A stretch of 64,000 bases of DNA, from assembly GCF_004027225.2 (NCBI RefSeq), contig NC_044283.2, positions 30,898,707 through 30,962,706 on the forward strand. Reading direction: 5' to 3'. How positions within the stretch are numbered: position 1 is the stretch's first letter; the number at the start of each line of letters is the position of its first letter. This DNA comes from Strigops habroptila. Its lineage: Eukaryota; Chordata; Aves; Psittaciformes; Psittacidae. The position numbers and the translations under genes are program-made. Under the pieces are notes generated by a model, which did not search any database, had not been told where the DNA came from, and saw only the letters and a list, made by a program, of their open reading frames with translations. Shown here piece after piece: positions 1 to 12,300 of this stretch.

Positions 1-3000
1 TAAAAAGGCTAATTTATTTCTGTCTTTGAATAAGAACATCAAACGCCTAGTAATACCATAGCTATTTCAAATAGATGAATTCAATGGAGTTTTCTTTATA
101 AATAGATCTTGCAGGGTAAAGTCTTTAAATGCTGCTGGCAGTGGAATATTCACAGAAGTTTCAGCAACAAAATCAGCTGGTCATATCTAGGGGAGAGAGT
201 TTTCAAAGCAGTTGGCTTCAGGACTAACTTCAGACTTAATTTTGTAAATTTTATTCTATTTGAAGCTTTGGTCTCTCCATTGGTAAAATGAACGGAAACA
301 CAAATCAAACTTGTACCAAATCTCTGTCTCATTCTTCTTGAATCTAATATCTAAAGAAAAGACAAACTATAGATTTCTGAAGGTTATTCAAAACTTGTTT
401 GTGAACTCTGAGCTGTTTCTTTTTTTTTTTAGTTTTAAAGCTAAGTTCTATTCTACGGGTACCAGGTAGATAATGTGGCTATATGTGTTTCTTTCTTCTG
501 ATTCAAAAATAACCCTTCCTTCTCTCCTGTGTGAAATTTCCAAGTTATCGAAACAAATAAGTCTTCTTTAAAATTTATTTTGCAGCACGTTTTTCCAGTA
601 CCAAATCAGAGAAAACTTGTACACATCTTTTAATGTCTTTCAAGAACAAAAATAGCACTTATATTTTGTGTCAGCTTTGCAAGGCGGTTTTCACCGGGCC
701 CAATGTTCCAGCATATAATTATGTCATTTAGTTTTCAGGTTTGTTTTCTTTAAGGCACTTGCAGAAGCAACTTCTAGGGAATTTCACAGGTGATGAAATC
801 TTGGCCCTAAGACAATGAATCACAGAACTCCCACTGATTTCAGCAGGGCCCAGAATCTCATTCATGCCTTTCAAAAACTACTATGCTATTACATTACATA
901 TTAAAATGTAAATTTAATTAAGTATGTTTTTCAAGAATTTTCAGAGAAGCACAGCTCCAGACTTTCATTTCTCAAAGGCTCAGAAAGACAGGTCCTAGAA
1001 CTACTCAGATCAATGGCAGAACCAATATTACCTCCCCTGACTTTGGGGAGAAATGGGAGTAATTTATGTACTAAAAGGCCTAAACCTGTTATTATTTCTC
1101 TCAGGATTGTACAAATAGCTTATTTAAAAAAAAAATTAAGTAAATCTAGAAGCTATCAAAGAATACTTCTTTCCTTTTTCAGTTCTGTAAATAATGAATT
1201 TGGTAGTACAAACAGCTTGGCCCCTGAAAAGTCAAAATAGTGTTAAATTAATTTGCAGTTATTGGTCAAAAGTAGTGAGCATACTAATCTAAATTTTTTT
1301 TTCTGAAAAATCAGAATGTATGTATTCTCTCCCAGATTCATATGTTAAGCACCTGAGACCTCAGCTTTTGAAATTTAGACTCCTCACAGATAAAATCCTG
1401 GAGAATCAGACACTGTATTTTTGATTGTGTTTCTCACAGATTGTCCATGCAAGACATCTTTTCTCATGTTATTTCTTTTGTAAAAATGAAGAAAAGAGTA
1501 AGTACTAAGGAGAAACATTTATGGAGTGTATCATTAGTAAAGCACAGTGTAGTGAGTACCACAGTAGAAGAAAAAAAAATTAGCTGGAGGCCTAAAATAA
1601 ACTTACGTGGCTAAATCCTACCCTGTGAATAGGTGCACTGGGGAATGGTGATGTTATGCAGAGGCTTTCGCCTCTAGTGCACCCACATAACGTAATGGCA
1701 AGGCAAATTTCCTATCTGTCCCAAAGCATGCAAGCACATGAGAAAGTTGTAAGAGGAAAGCTTAGATTCTTGTGTTAGTAAAGGAAATGATCCTGCTGCT
1801 GCCTAGGAAACATAACTATGCCATTCCAAGCATTTTCCTTACCCTGTGAAGCAAATATTCATTCCTTTTTTGGCTAAAGAAATTACTTTGCCCTTATGCA
1901 CTGTCACTCCTCCATCACACATATTTTCTTACTCTGAGCCCTTGAGCCCTTCTATCCATAAAGAAAAGGAAGACTTCTGGTCACAGTGTGAGCAGCCGCT
2001 CCTCACTGCCACTCTTTTCAGCACATTAACTCTACGTGCAAAGCTTACCTCACATACGAAGGCTGGGTTTCCTCTCCCTTCTGCTCAGGTTCCTGCTAAA
2101 ATCCACCACTGTGTAGGTGACCCTCACCAGGCTAGCACTGACATATGGAGGAGGACTCCTTTCTATTGCCCAGCCACTCATCTGGCTTGTGGCACTGCTC
2201 CTTTTTATAAAGTGCAGGAACCATAAAGAACAATTACCTTTTCCTGACTGCAAAATTGGGGTGCCATTCTCATCCAGCTCTTACTTTTGATAATTTGTTG
2301 AGGCAATTATTAAAACTAATCAATAAAATAATTGAACTTCATTACATAAAACAAGACATGCTGATGGATATCAAAACACTATCCAAATACTCTTTCAAAT
2401 TAAATGGTGTCAACTTACACGTAGCTATTAATTGTTAATATCTTTATGTAAGTGATAAGAAACTCCATATATAAAACTGTTAAATACTTGCTCTAATGAC
2501 AAAGCAAATTGCTTAGCCAGAGAGAAACTCCAGGAATTCAGGAACTTGTCAAGGCCTTAATCTAACTATTGCTCAAAACTTTTCTCAGTGAAGTAGAAAA
2601 GTACTTTGGAGGAACACAGTAAATAACTTGTGGTGCCAAAGCAAAATTCTCTGTGCTTTCCTACTGAACTCTGTCTTTGGTTGTGGAGAGAAAAACAAAC
2701 ACATGTTCAGCAAAAAAGAAACTTTTCAGTACCTGCTTTTCAGGTCATGAACATTTTATCCGATATGTTGTTGTTGCCATTCATTCATTAATTTTATGGA
2801 ACTGCACGCAGTTTTGCATTCATTATTTTACCTGTTCTGAACTAGAATAGGTTACAAAGGTCAAAACTTTTTTTAAGTCTCTTAAACAAAACAGCCTCTG
2901 AGATAAGGCTGTACACAACAGCATTTGATGTATTACATCTCACTGGTATCTGACAACACTTACTCCCTGGTGATGCAATTCTTTTCTAATAATTTAGTCT

Positions 3001-6000
3001 CAGTCTATTAAAAGACAACTACAGATAATGCATCCAGGCAAGTGGTGAAGGATGTCCAGAACGGTACATGTAGAAAGATTATCAAAACACAATTCTAAAA
3101 AAAGAAGTGTGCTATTGATTTTTTAATCATTTCAGACAGAGACTGTCATATGGATTTTCTAAAGGATTGAACATAACTAGAAGCAACTGGAAATGGATTT
3201 CCTCTGTGCTACTTCATACGTCATAATAATAGATTTTTTATATATATTTACAGCTAAGTAAAGAACATAGCTGGCTGTTCAGAAGTCATCTTATGGTATC
3301 AGAGACTTGATAGACTTTTCAATTTGTTGCTATTTTGAATGTTACTAGATTCTATATTCCACAGAACTCCTGAGGAACAATTATTATATATATAATATGC
3401 ATAAAGAAATACAAAATCAGAAGTAGTATTTGAAGCTTTTGTTCTGTGCTGCTGCTGTCATCTGGGGTCTCGGTTATAAGCTGGCCACAGAGTAGAATAG
3501 GACCTTCAATAGCATTGTGCTTTAGAAAACATTTCTGACAAAGTGGGTTAAGTTGCCATTCCCAAAATGAGGAAACTTAGAGCATGCTTGCCTTTTTTTT
3601 TTGGCTAAAGATGGATTTTAAGTGTTTGGCCTAAGATATATGGTTTCTCAGAGCATTTTGCAAACTGTTAAATAGAAACCATTTACTAGGACATCTGGTC
3701 TAATAACTACCTATCTATCTATATAGTCCCCATGACAACAATGTAAGATGCAAAGGGTGATTACTTCTCAAGACACATCAGCTGAACATGCACGTAACAC
3801 TGGAACATAGCAAAGTAAAGTATTAAAGCAGGCATTGTACTTTAAACATTTTGCTTTCAACATTTTCACATAGGGAATGAAGGAGAATGGAGTCAGGAAC
3901 TGGGAAACCCTGAGTTTGTCCCTAATATTTAGAAGAATTATATGACACTTTAAACATTCACTTGCAGATATGTTCATTGCAGATTATCACTAGTTTCCAG
4001 GCTTAGAATAGCAGAACATATCAACAGGTTTCCTTTCATCTCTTCTGTACTGTAATTTCAATAGCCCTTTTACCAGATGCCACAGCCAAGATGGCAGTAC
4101 AAGATAATTCAAGATCAGATGATCGGAAAATTCTTGATACACATTAACATTGTTAGGAATTATGGTTCTCACTGCAGATGCAAATTTGAAGTACACATCA
4201 AAGTACTAGAAAGCAAACCCTGCTGAGTAAATCTCAGAGGTGACAGAGGTACTGACACCCCTCTGTCTTTAAACACAGTGGTCATCTTCTCTATTAGGGT
4301 TCAAATGGGGCGTTTTCAAAGGGGACACTGGTCTGGTGTGTGATATGTTCTTTATATAAAGGCTTTGTACAGTCATCTGGATCTCCTTGCCAACATGTTG
4401 GCATATCGCTGCAGATCCAGTTACTGGTTTTGGCCCATAATGTCCATCGCCAGGCATGCTTTCAGGAAGCAAGGAGTCTGCATACACATCCTATTGCCTG
4501 TTGTTATCTAGCACCTACCAGGCAAAGCTATGATTTTAGATCAGTGGATTTTAGTCTCTGAAATATTTTGAAAAACTATTAAAACAGCACTGTCAAGTTT
4601 GGTGCAGATGTAAAAGTCAACATGAATGTACATCCGAGCAGGAATTGATCGGGGGAGATACATAACCACACATAGTTACATACAAAATAGCTCACAGGCT
4701 TTTACTGTACTTATCATGCTCTATCAAAATACAAGTATGGCAGTATGTCTTATAAGAAACCTTAGGTTTCAGGGAATCTGCCTGCTTGTTGGATTACCTT
4801 CAGATGGGCAGAGGAAAAGAAACCAGGACTATGCGTGTGTGAACAGTGACAGCATCTCCAGCATGGTCTTCAAAGATTAACAAAAGACTTTTCAAGACCA
4901 CTGAACTCCAGGTGGCTGCATTTCAAGAGTGTTAAATAGGAAGTTCCTTCATGGTGCTCAGCCTCTATGCTGAGTCCTAGGTACTATCCTTCCTTTTCTC
5001 TGAATTTAAAGTGTTGATCTTTAAACTGGAATATGTCACAAAGTTTTTCCAAATTAACATATTCCTGAATATACTGTTGATCTATAAAACAAAGTAAATA
5101 ACATGTAGTTTTCTTACAATATGACTGACGTGCCTATATGGTATAGCTAAAAGGTTTTCATTTCAAAAGCATTCTTATCACACACATTCATAATGAAAAC
5201 AAAACAAAATCAAAAAGAAGTATGTGATTTAAAGGACAGCCTTGACCTCACTAATAAATAATGAAGTTAGTTCAACATCTGAGATATGGAAATGGTATAA
5301 AATTTACTACTTCTACATGCTAAATTCACCGTTGTAACCGTACATGAATGATTTCTGCCGAGACCAGCAGAAGTTTACAGTGTCCTGACAAAGTTGTCTG
5401 AACGTTGACTGTCCCAGTGCTTCCTGCTAGGTGACAATGTGTTGGCCAAAGGTGACTTGGCAACCATTAGTTTGGAAAAGAACTGCATTATAAATCTCAC
5501 AGACAGATTAAGTTTATTGTTAATGACTATGATTTTGCAGTGTACGGTTTAAGTGTGTATGCCCATGACTCCCTCTTCTGGATAATCCACACAGAAAATA
5601 AACAGAAAATAAATACTACTCATTTTGAAGTGAAGGAAAAAAAAAAAAGGCATAGAAGGAGGAAAACGGAAATAGAAGATGTTATAGAGTAATCTATTCT
5701 TTATAAAAACAGATTAATTTTCCTTCTTAATCTTTTTCCATTTAGTTTTTACATTTCACGAATATTTTACCTTGAAAATATAATTTCACCCACAAAAATG
5801 TTGTGAACAATGACATAGTGTACATTGTTGTAAAAAATAGTCTTTTCTTCTTAAATTGTTCTTCATCTCTTACCACAGTACATAGCAGAGGTGTTAAATA
5901 ATCTGTAAGAAACTGAACAAAAAAGAGGACAGAGCAGATTGGAATGATAATGGAAAATGTAAGAGTGGATTAAAGAAACCAAATATTGACATAATGTAGC

Positions 6001-6678
6001 TCAGATGAGTAAAAAGGTGCTTACCAGTTCTTAACAAAAGAATACATAAGAGAGGAGTGCAGCCCATACTCATAGGGCCTGGGCAGTTAAACAACAGTTA
6101 AGCCACAAGAGTAGGTTAAAAAGCATGAATTGGAAACAAAAATGAACTAAAAACTTTTCTCCTGAATAAAATACCATATTTTCTTAATAAATGGAATGAT
6201 AAACTTTAATAAGAAGTCAAAAAAAAGGAGTGTTTTTCAAGTCAGAGAGAAAAGTTTCTTTTGAGTAGTTTGTTTAGTTTAAAGGTTAAACAGTTTGATC
6301 AATATATTGCAAAAGACATTTTTATTGAAAAAATTAAGTAGAAAATTCACTGTTTGTATTCAAGGTATCTGAGGATGGATACAACCAACAGGATACAGCT
6401 TAGATGATTAATCTTATTTAAAGGCAGCACCTTTACGTTCTCAACTTTGAATATAAGGAACTGAAGAGGTAAACAGAGCTAAAAATACCCAAACTACCCT
6501 TTGAATGGTTTAAATGAAAGGAGATATTACACAGAAATTCCATGGCAGATAAATAGAAATTATTTACTGGTGGAATAAGAGCAAAGAGGGTAAAATCCAT
6601 CTCCGAAATTCAGCTTGGGAAGATGAATTAGCAATACGAATTAGCTTCAACTGCAACACTGCATTCTCATTAAGAACC
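1..6678. other. Host non-coding DNA, no gene recognised
   Basis: AT-rich sequence with stops in all frames. The longest open stretch (126 codons near 1846-2226) resembles no family I know and has no convincing splice or start context. There are short homopolymers and an AT-rich patch near 3388. Around 800-860 there is a stretch resembling old amniote repeats ('cccactgatttcagcagggcc'), too short to classify. I see no RNA gene or regulatory element that I can defend. Confidence 0.7.
6674..6678. repeat. Left target-site duplication of the solo LTR
   Basis: GAACC directly before the LTR, against GAACA (7288-7292) directly after it: a 5-bp duplication with one mismatch. Five bases is usual for ERV-L; alpha- and betaretroviruses usually make six. 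Confidence 0.6.
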
Positions 6679-7287
6679 TGTCCTGGTTTCAGCTGGGATA
6701 GAGTTAATTTTCTTCCTACTAGCTGGTGCAGTGCTGTGTTTTGGCTTTAGTCTGAGAACTATGCTGATAACACATCAATGTTTTAGTTGTTGCTAAGTAA
6801 TGCTTACCCTGATCAAGGACTTTTCAGTCTCTCATGCTCTGCCAGTGAGGAGGGGCACAAGAAGCCAGGAGGGAGCAGAGACAGGACTCCTGATCTAAAC
6901 TGCATACCACAGCACATACATACCACATACACATTTTATATCACAGCATGTCATGCCCAATATAGAAACTGGGGGGAGTTACCTTGGAAGGAACTGATCA
7001 CTGCTCAGGCAGGCTGGGTATTGGTCAGCAGGTGGTTATTGTGCATCACTTGTGTTTTCTGAGTTTTCTTTTCTTATCTTGTTTTTTCCTATTATTATTA
7101 TTATTATTGTTATTATTGGTAGTCTTCCTATTATAACTATATTTTACTTTATTTTAGTTATTAAAGTGTTCTTATCTCAACATTCTTTTGATTCTCCTCC
7201 CCATCCCACCCAGATCAGGGGGGCAAGGGGAGGGGTGAACGAATAGCTGCGTGTTGCTGAGTTACCAGCTGGGTCTAAACTACAACA
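6679..7287 (+). mobile_element. Solo LTR of an ERV-L-like endogenous retrovirus (old copy)
   Basis: The element starts TGTCCTGGTTTCAGC and ends CTACAACA, so it has the TG...CA termini of an LTR. It aligns along its whole length with the reverse complement of the proviral LTR at 56543-57116. Shared blocks include 'tagctggtgcagtgctgtgtttt', split here as TAGCTGGTGCAG and TGCTGTGTTTT, the TTGTTGCTAAGTAATG block, GGGGGGAGTTACC, the TCTTATCTCAAC block and GAGTTACCAGCTGGG. No gag or pol lies beside it, so it is a solo LTR left by recombination between two LTRs. It is much more diverged than the proviral pair, and many CpG sites of the young LTR are TpG or CpA here. An ATTAAA near 7158, upstream of TCTTATCTC, could be its old poly(A) signal. 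Confidence 0.9.
7091..7118. repeat. (ATT)n microsatellite inside the solo LTR
   Basis: About nine ATT units with one interruption (TTG). It lies where the young LTR has the short ATTATTATC-like stretch (reverse complement of GATAATAACG), so it probably grew from LTR sequence after insertion. Confidence 0.85.
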
Positions 7288-7292
7288 GAACA
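7288..7292. repeat. Right target-site duplication of the solo LTR
   Basis: GAACA, the partner of GAACC at 6674-6678; the last base differs, in keeping with the age of the insertion. Confidence 0.6.
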
Positions 7293-9194
7293 TAATTTCT
7301 TAAGAGTGCTAATAGCTGAAGTATTTAAGCAGATGGACCAGAATTTCCACATCATATAAGCCCTGAGAAATAGGATATTTCTTTTGTGCTTTTGATTGTA
7401 TAAACCAACTTAATTATCAGGCAAAGAAACCCTGCTCATCAGTACTGTCTACATATAGTTTTCATAGGAGAAACGGAAGCACTTTGAAAACAGATTTAAA
7501 GGCCTTTCTTTAGGGTCTCAGAATTTTTTTTAAATTAGATCTTTGGACTTTCAGATTTCCAGAAGTCATTTTATTTTTCTTTCACAGGTCTAAGTTGTCC
7601 TCACTAGAATGTAATGATATACACTAAGGACAGAAAGGCAGCTAGTTCGAAAGAAGACTGAATAGGAGATTAAATCTTTGAATTTCCTTATTTCGTTCCT
7701 TACTTCAATTACAATAGTAATATAAACATTCCTTTTTTCCTTTCACAGAATATATGAAAAAAAAAGAAAAAAGTAACCCAGAGTTTCTCAAAGAGAAGTG
7801 CTGTCAAGTAATTTAAGTGAAACTAAGCCACATTCATTAACTTTTTAAAGGCTGCTGTGCAGACTTAGATAGAAACTAATAAAAATACAGAACTTACTTA
7901 AAAAAATGTAATTTAACAGTGAAACAGAACTCTTTAGAAAAGCTGAAATGAAATGAGAACTGCTCCATAAGCAACACCAAAATATTGCATGATGATGGAT
8001 AAAGATGACATTTACAAGGTTTGGTAATGCAAAATGGTGAAGTTTACAGGAAATTAATCTAATATGGTAGACATATCATTTCTCTCAGAGGCTGGATCAT
8101 AATTCAGCTGTCATCACCTGACAAGGTCAAAATTTACCACAGCATACACTACATAACTGTAACTTGAAGAAGCTTCATCACATCTTAAATCAGTTTCTGA
8201 ATAATTTCAGACATAAAAATCTATTTCTGATGGATCAGAGGATCCATCCCTGCTATATTAAAAAGAAACTCTCCAAAACTTTTGATTAAAATATAAAGGA
8301 GAGAAATAAACACCCCTATCTACTTAAAAAGCCTGTTCATAATTAATTTGAATCATCAGCAAGCAAGAGAATACAATTTCCTAGGAAAGATACCACATAA
8401 AAAACCACTATCCATGTCTTTCAGCATATCAGTTTTGTTGCAGGCTCAAATTTCATTCTAATTTAGATGAAAACAATCGGATCAATTTAATAAACATAGA
8501 GGTGCTCTTTAGGCTAAGGATTTCAAAATCACTGTATGCTGCATATATTAAACCATAACTACAAATTCAATTCCTGTCTGTTCTTATGGATTCTTCCGAA
8601 AGCATGATGCAAATTAAAAAAAATCAAACCAACAAAAAAAAAAAAAAACCCAAACCAGATTCAAGGGTAACTATGTATTGTATTCAAGTAGAAAACATCA
8701 TTATTTTTGGTAAGACCACTGAAGAGGCTCTTCTGATCGACATTAATGACCTTTGAAGTCCTAAAGCATAGCTGTAACTTCTGGTATTGACCTACCCAGT
8801 AAACTGAATAGGTCAATGACATACATATTTAATAAGACCAAACGTTGAACAACTAAGAAATTGTAAAAATGTTATACTTATTATTGACCCAGGTCAATTT
8901 ACTATGATTCCACAGGAAATTACTGGCGTTCCAGAAACTGTGCCAACTGCTTTCAGTTTTAGGGTAGGGTTCTTCATATTTTTATAGACATATTACTATC
9001 GATTACTCCAAAGTCTCTCACCAGCAGGGGCCCAGGTTCTCAATATTACCTATAGGGTTGACTCAGGAGCTGATGACCTGATTTGGTACTCAGGCAGTAT
9101 GGTAGGCAGCTAATAAAACACTAGGTAGTGGTGGCCACAGTGGCATGTGACAGTGCAATTGTCAAACTCCCACAGGATCCAAAAAATCCTTAAC
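7293..9194. other. Host non-coding DNA
   Basis: AT-rich, no long open frame, with an A-rich run near 8620-8648. No element that I recognise. Confidence 0.7.
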
Positions 9195-9345
9195 AACTGT
9201 TAAGTCTGTTCCAATGCCTGACAAGCCTTTCAGTGAAGAAATTTTCCCTAATATCCAGTCTAAATCTCCCCTGGTGCAGCTTGAGGCCATTTCCTCTTGT
9301 CCTATCACTTGTTACTTGGGAGAAGAGATCAGCCACCTCAAGATG
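9195..9345 (-). mobile_element. CR1 LINE fragment, 3' region, antisense
   Basis: The plus strand reads as the reverse complement of the CR1 3' region. Successive blocks are GTCTGTTCCAATGCCTGAC, CCTTTCAGTGAAGAAATTTT, CCCTAATATCCAGTCTAAA, TCTCCCCTGGTGCAGCTTGA, GCCATTTCCTCTTGTCCT and GGGAGAAGAGATCAGCCACC. CR1 is the main LINE of birds, and its copies are usually cut short at the 5' end. This one has also lost its extreme 3' end. The borders are approximate. Confidence 0.88.
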
Positions 9346-12300
9346 AAGCAAGTGCTGCAGATACTCCATGAAAATCACCAAATCCTCTGAAACGTTCACT
9401 GAAGCAAGATGAAATATCATATCAGGGTTTGCGATGATGAGCCATTCAACATGTCCCTGGTCACATTAGCACTATATCACAGTGACTTCTTTACTGATTT
9501 CCTGAATTCAGAAAGGTACACTGCTGCAGTCATGTGCCATGCTTACCTAAATTTCCAGAGAATATGCATCAAAAGGAGGTAAATTTTGACAGTGGAAGAC
9601 TGGGTTTCATGCTTTAGAATTATGATCATACTCTAGAAGGCTTCAGGGCCAAAAACTTGAATTGTGTAATAGCCAAAAAGTTTGGTGTGTAAGCAAACCT
9701 TTGATTTATCAGCCATCATTCAGGTATCCAACCATATCTAGCCTCACAAAGTTCTTATTCTAGGTAATATACAGTAAAATGTAGAAGCATCAAGACAATC
9801 AGAGTATAGCATATAACAGATGCATACACAACCCCTACTCAAATCCTGTCAGTTGTCTTCTCTGCTGGGAACATAAACAAAAGAAAAAGGTACTCATTTA
9901 CAACTCTGCAAGGACTCACAGATCAGCAAATGCTCATCTTAATGAGAGAAGGAATGTTTTTCTTGTGCTTTTCATTTTCTACGATGGAAAAATGTAATGA
10001 TGCTAAGGGATATGGACTGGTTGACTCCCAGCAGTATGTTTAGTAGACAGAAAAGCAGGCAGACATGGAAAAGAGTTTCCAATTGTTGCTGCTGCTTATC
10101 ATAATACGGATATTTATAAAGCAACAGGGGAAATACTGCTAGCAGAAAAGTGAAATGAAATGAAAAACCTGTTCACTAGATTAAGCAACAAGAGAGTGAG
10201 ACAGTTACCAGAAACCCATCAAGGTACAACTGAAGCAGGCCTTCAAAAAAACACAATATGGCTTGGCCTTGAAAGCCAGTTTCCTTTTAAAAGTAAACTT
10301 CTCTCTTTCCTGATGTTATGACAGAATATTTTAACATATGTTTTTATCTATAAATAAATATGTCTCAAAATAAATCACAGCTTTTCATTTTTTAATATCC
10401 CAAGATAAACATGGCATGCTTCATATGTTGAAATTATCTTTCATAGCCTTTTGTCTCTGTGTAACAGAGGATGACCTTGGTATATTATTGTTACAGAGCT
10501 TATCAGATATCATTTTTTTTACTACAAGAACAACCTTCATTTCCTCAAATATAACAATGTGGCTATCATAATATCAACAGCATTTTTTATTACCCTACTC
10601 AATTTATTTTATTTTTCCTAATAAGCCATGAACATAGAACAGAAAGCCTGCAAGGAAAAAGCAAACCTTGGCAAAAGCCATTCTTTGGACTGCTTTTTAG
10701 GAGTAATCCATAGCAGAGCAGGTTAGGTTAATTCATTGTCTTTTTAGCTTTTGAAGCTCAAGACTGAAGCATAAAAATGAAGTACAATTAGGGGACATGC
10801 TGCCTGAATGCTTAAAGATAGTGCCTTCAACTACCCCAGAAGCATGAGTGCAGTCAGAGTGCATGCCTCTGATTGTCTTATTGATGTTCCAAAATTTATT
10901 TATATTGTTATAAAGTAGACTTTTAAAGACATTTTATGAAAGAATTAAGTCTGCAATTTATGTCATCCTATTATGCTTCAAAAGCAGTTAATAAATTCCT
11001 GCTCTTTTAAACACAGGTTAGGTATGGATTTGATAAAAAACTGCATGACATCACAAAGTTACACCAATCTTGATACTTTCTCTTTGTTTCCTTATTTTTG
11101 GGGGGAGGTGTATAGAGTAGAAGCAGAGAAGTGGTAAGCAAAAATGTAATATTCTTTGCTTTTGGTATTCCTTATCAATTATATGCCCTACTGTACTTGA
11201 GGTGGTCACTGCACAGTTTTTTGTTTAGCACATTTGAGTCTTGTTTCTTGATCATCAGTGTCTTAAAGTTTCTTTGGGTTAAATTTTTTTCAACTGCATA
11301 TTTTAGGAAATTTTCAACATTGAGCTGAATAGCAGGCAAAACCAAAAGTTTCCAAGTGGCATCAGTAAAAAAAAATTAAAGAGTGCTTATTTTTTTTATG
11401 TTTTCAAGAACATACTTCAATGCCAAATGCAGTCATACAGCTAGGAAAAAAATATATTGGATTTGGGAATCTAAACTAGAAAGGGGGTTCCTGCATTCTG
11501 ACCTCTGTTGCCAGGACTGTTTCTGTACTTTATCCAGTGTAATCTAAATGTGCATTTCACTAAACTAAAAATAAACTTAAAAATTAAGCATTAGAATGAC
11601 ATTTCAGGATTAGAATCTAATTGTAATTAAAATTAGAATCATTACAATTAATTTTTAATGAAATATTTATTATTGTATATCTGATAATCAAAGACATCCA
11701 GAAGCATCTGATCAGATTACCTGATTTTGTAACATCAGCCCTTTAGCTCTTTCTTTCACCATAGTCTAATTTTTTGATTTCTTGTCTATCCTAATGTACA
11801 GTTGCAACCACCACCTGTGAGTAAAAGAAGCAGTAGTTTAATAAAATGATTAAAAATGCATGGTTAATACTTTGTAAATTTTCTCTAGAGACAAATTCAT
11901 TAAACAGACAGATTGTTATCTTTGGGTTTCATTTTTTTTGTAATTGCAATTAGTTATTTGTGTAATCTGACAAGAAGTTACACATTTTTATTCAACTTCA
12001 CAACAGTGTGCTGTAAAACTGTATAAATCTGTAGCTGGAAAAAATTCTTGAACATAATACAGAAGAATCAGAAAATGGAGAATCAGATATTTGATTTGTA
12101 ATATTAAATTATAACTTTACGATTATTGAAAATGAAATTCACACAGAAGCAGAGCCTTGGCACAAGTTCTCTGTTTAAAATTCCTTTTGTTTCGCCATTT
12201 AAAGGTTACTGCGCAAAGGTCTGCTGTGAAGCTTAGCACACGGGTGGATTTCACCAAGAGCATTGACCAGTGACCTCAACAGGAGTCTAGCCAATCTGCA

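Noticed and set aside
1846..2226. Plus-strand open frame of 126 codons
   Set aside because: No domain, no start context, codons not biased; no support from the opposite-frame comparison.
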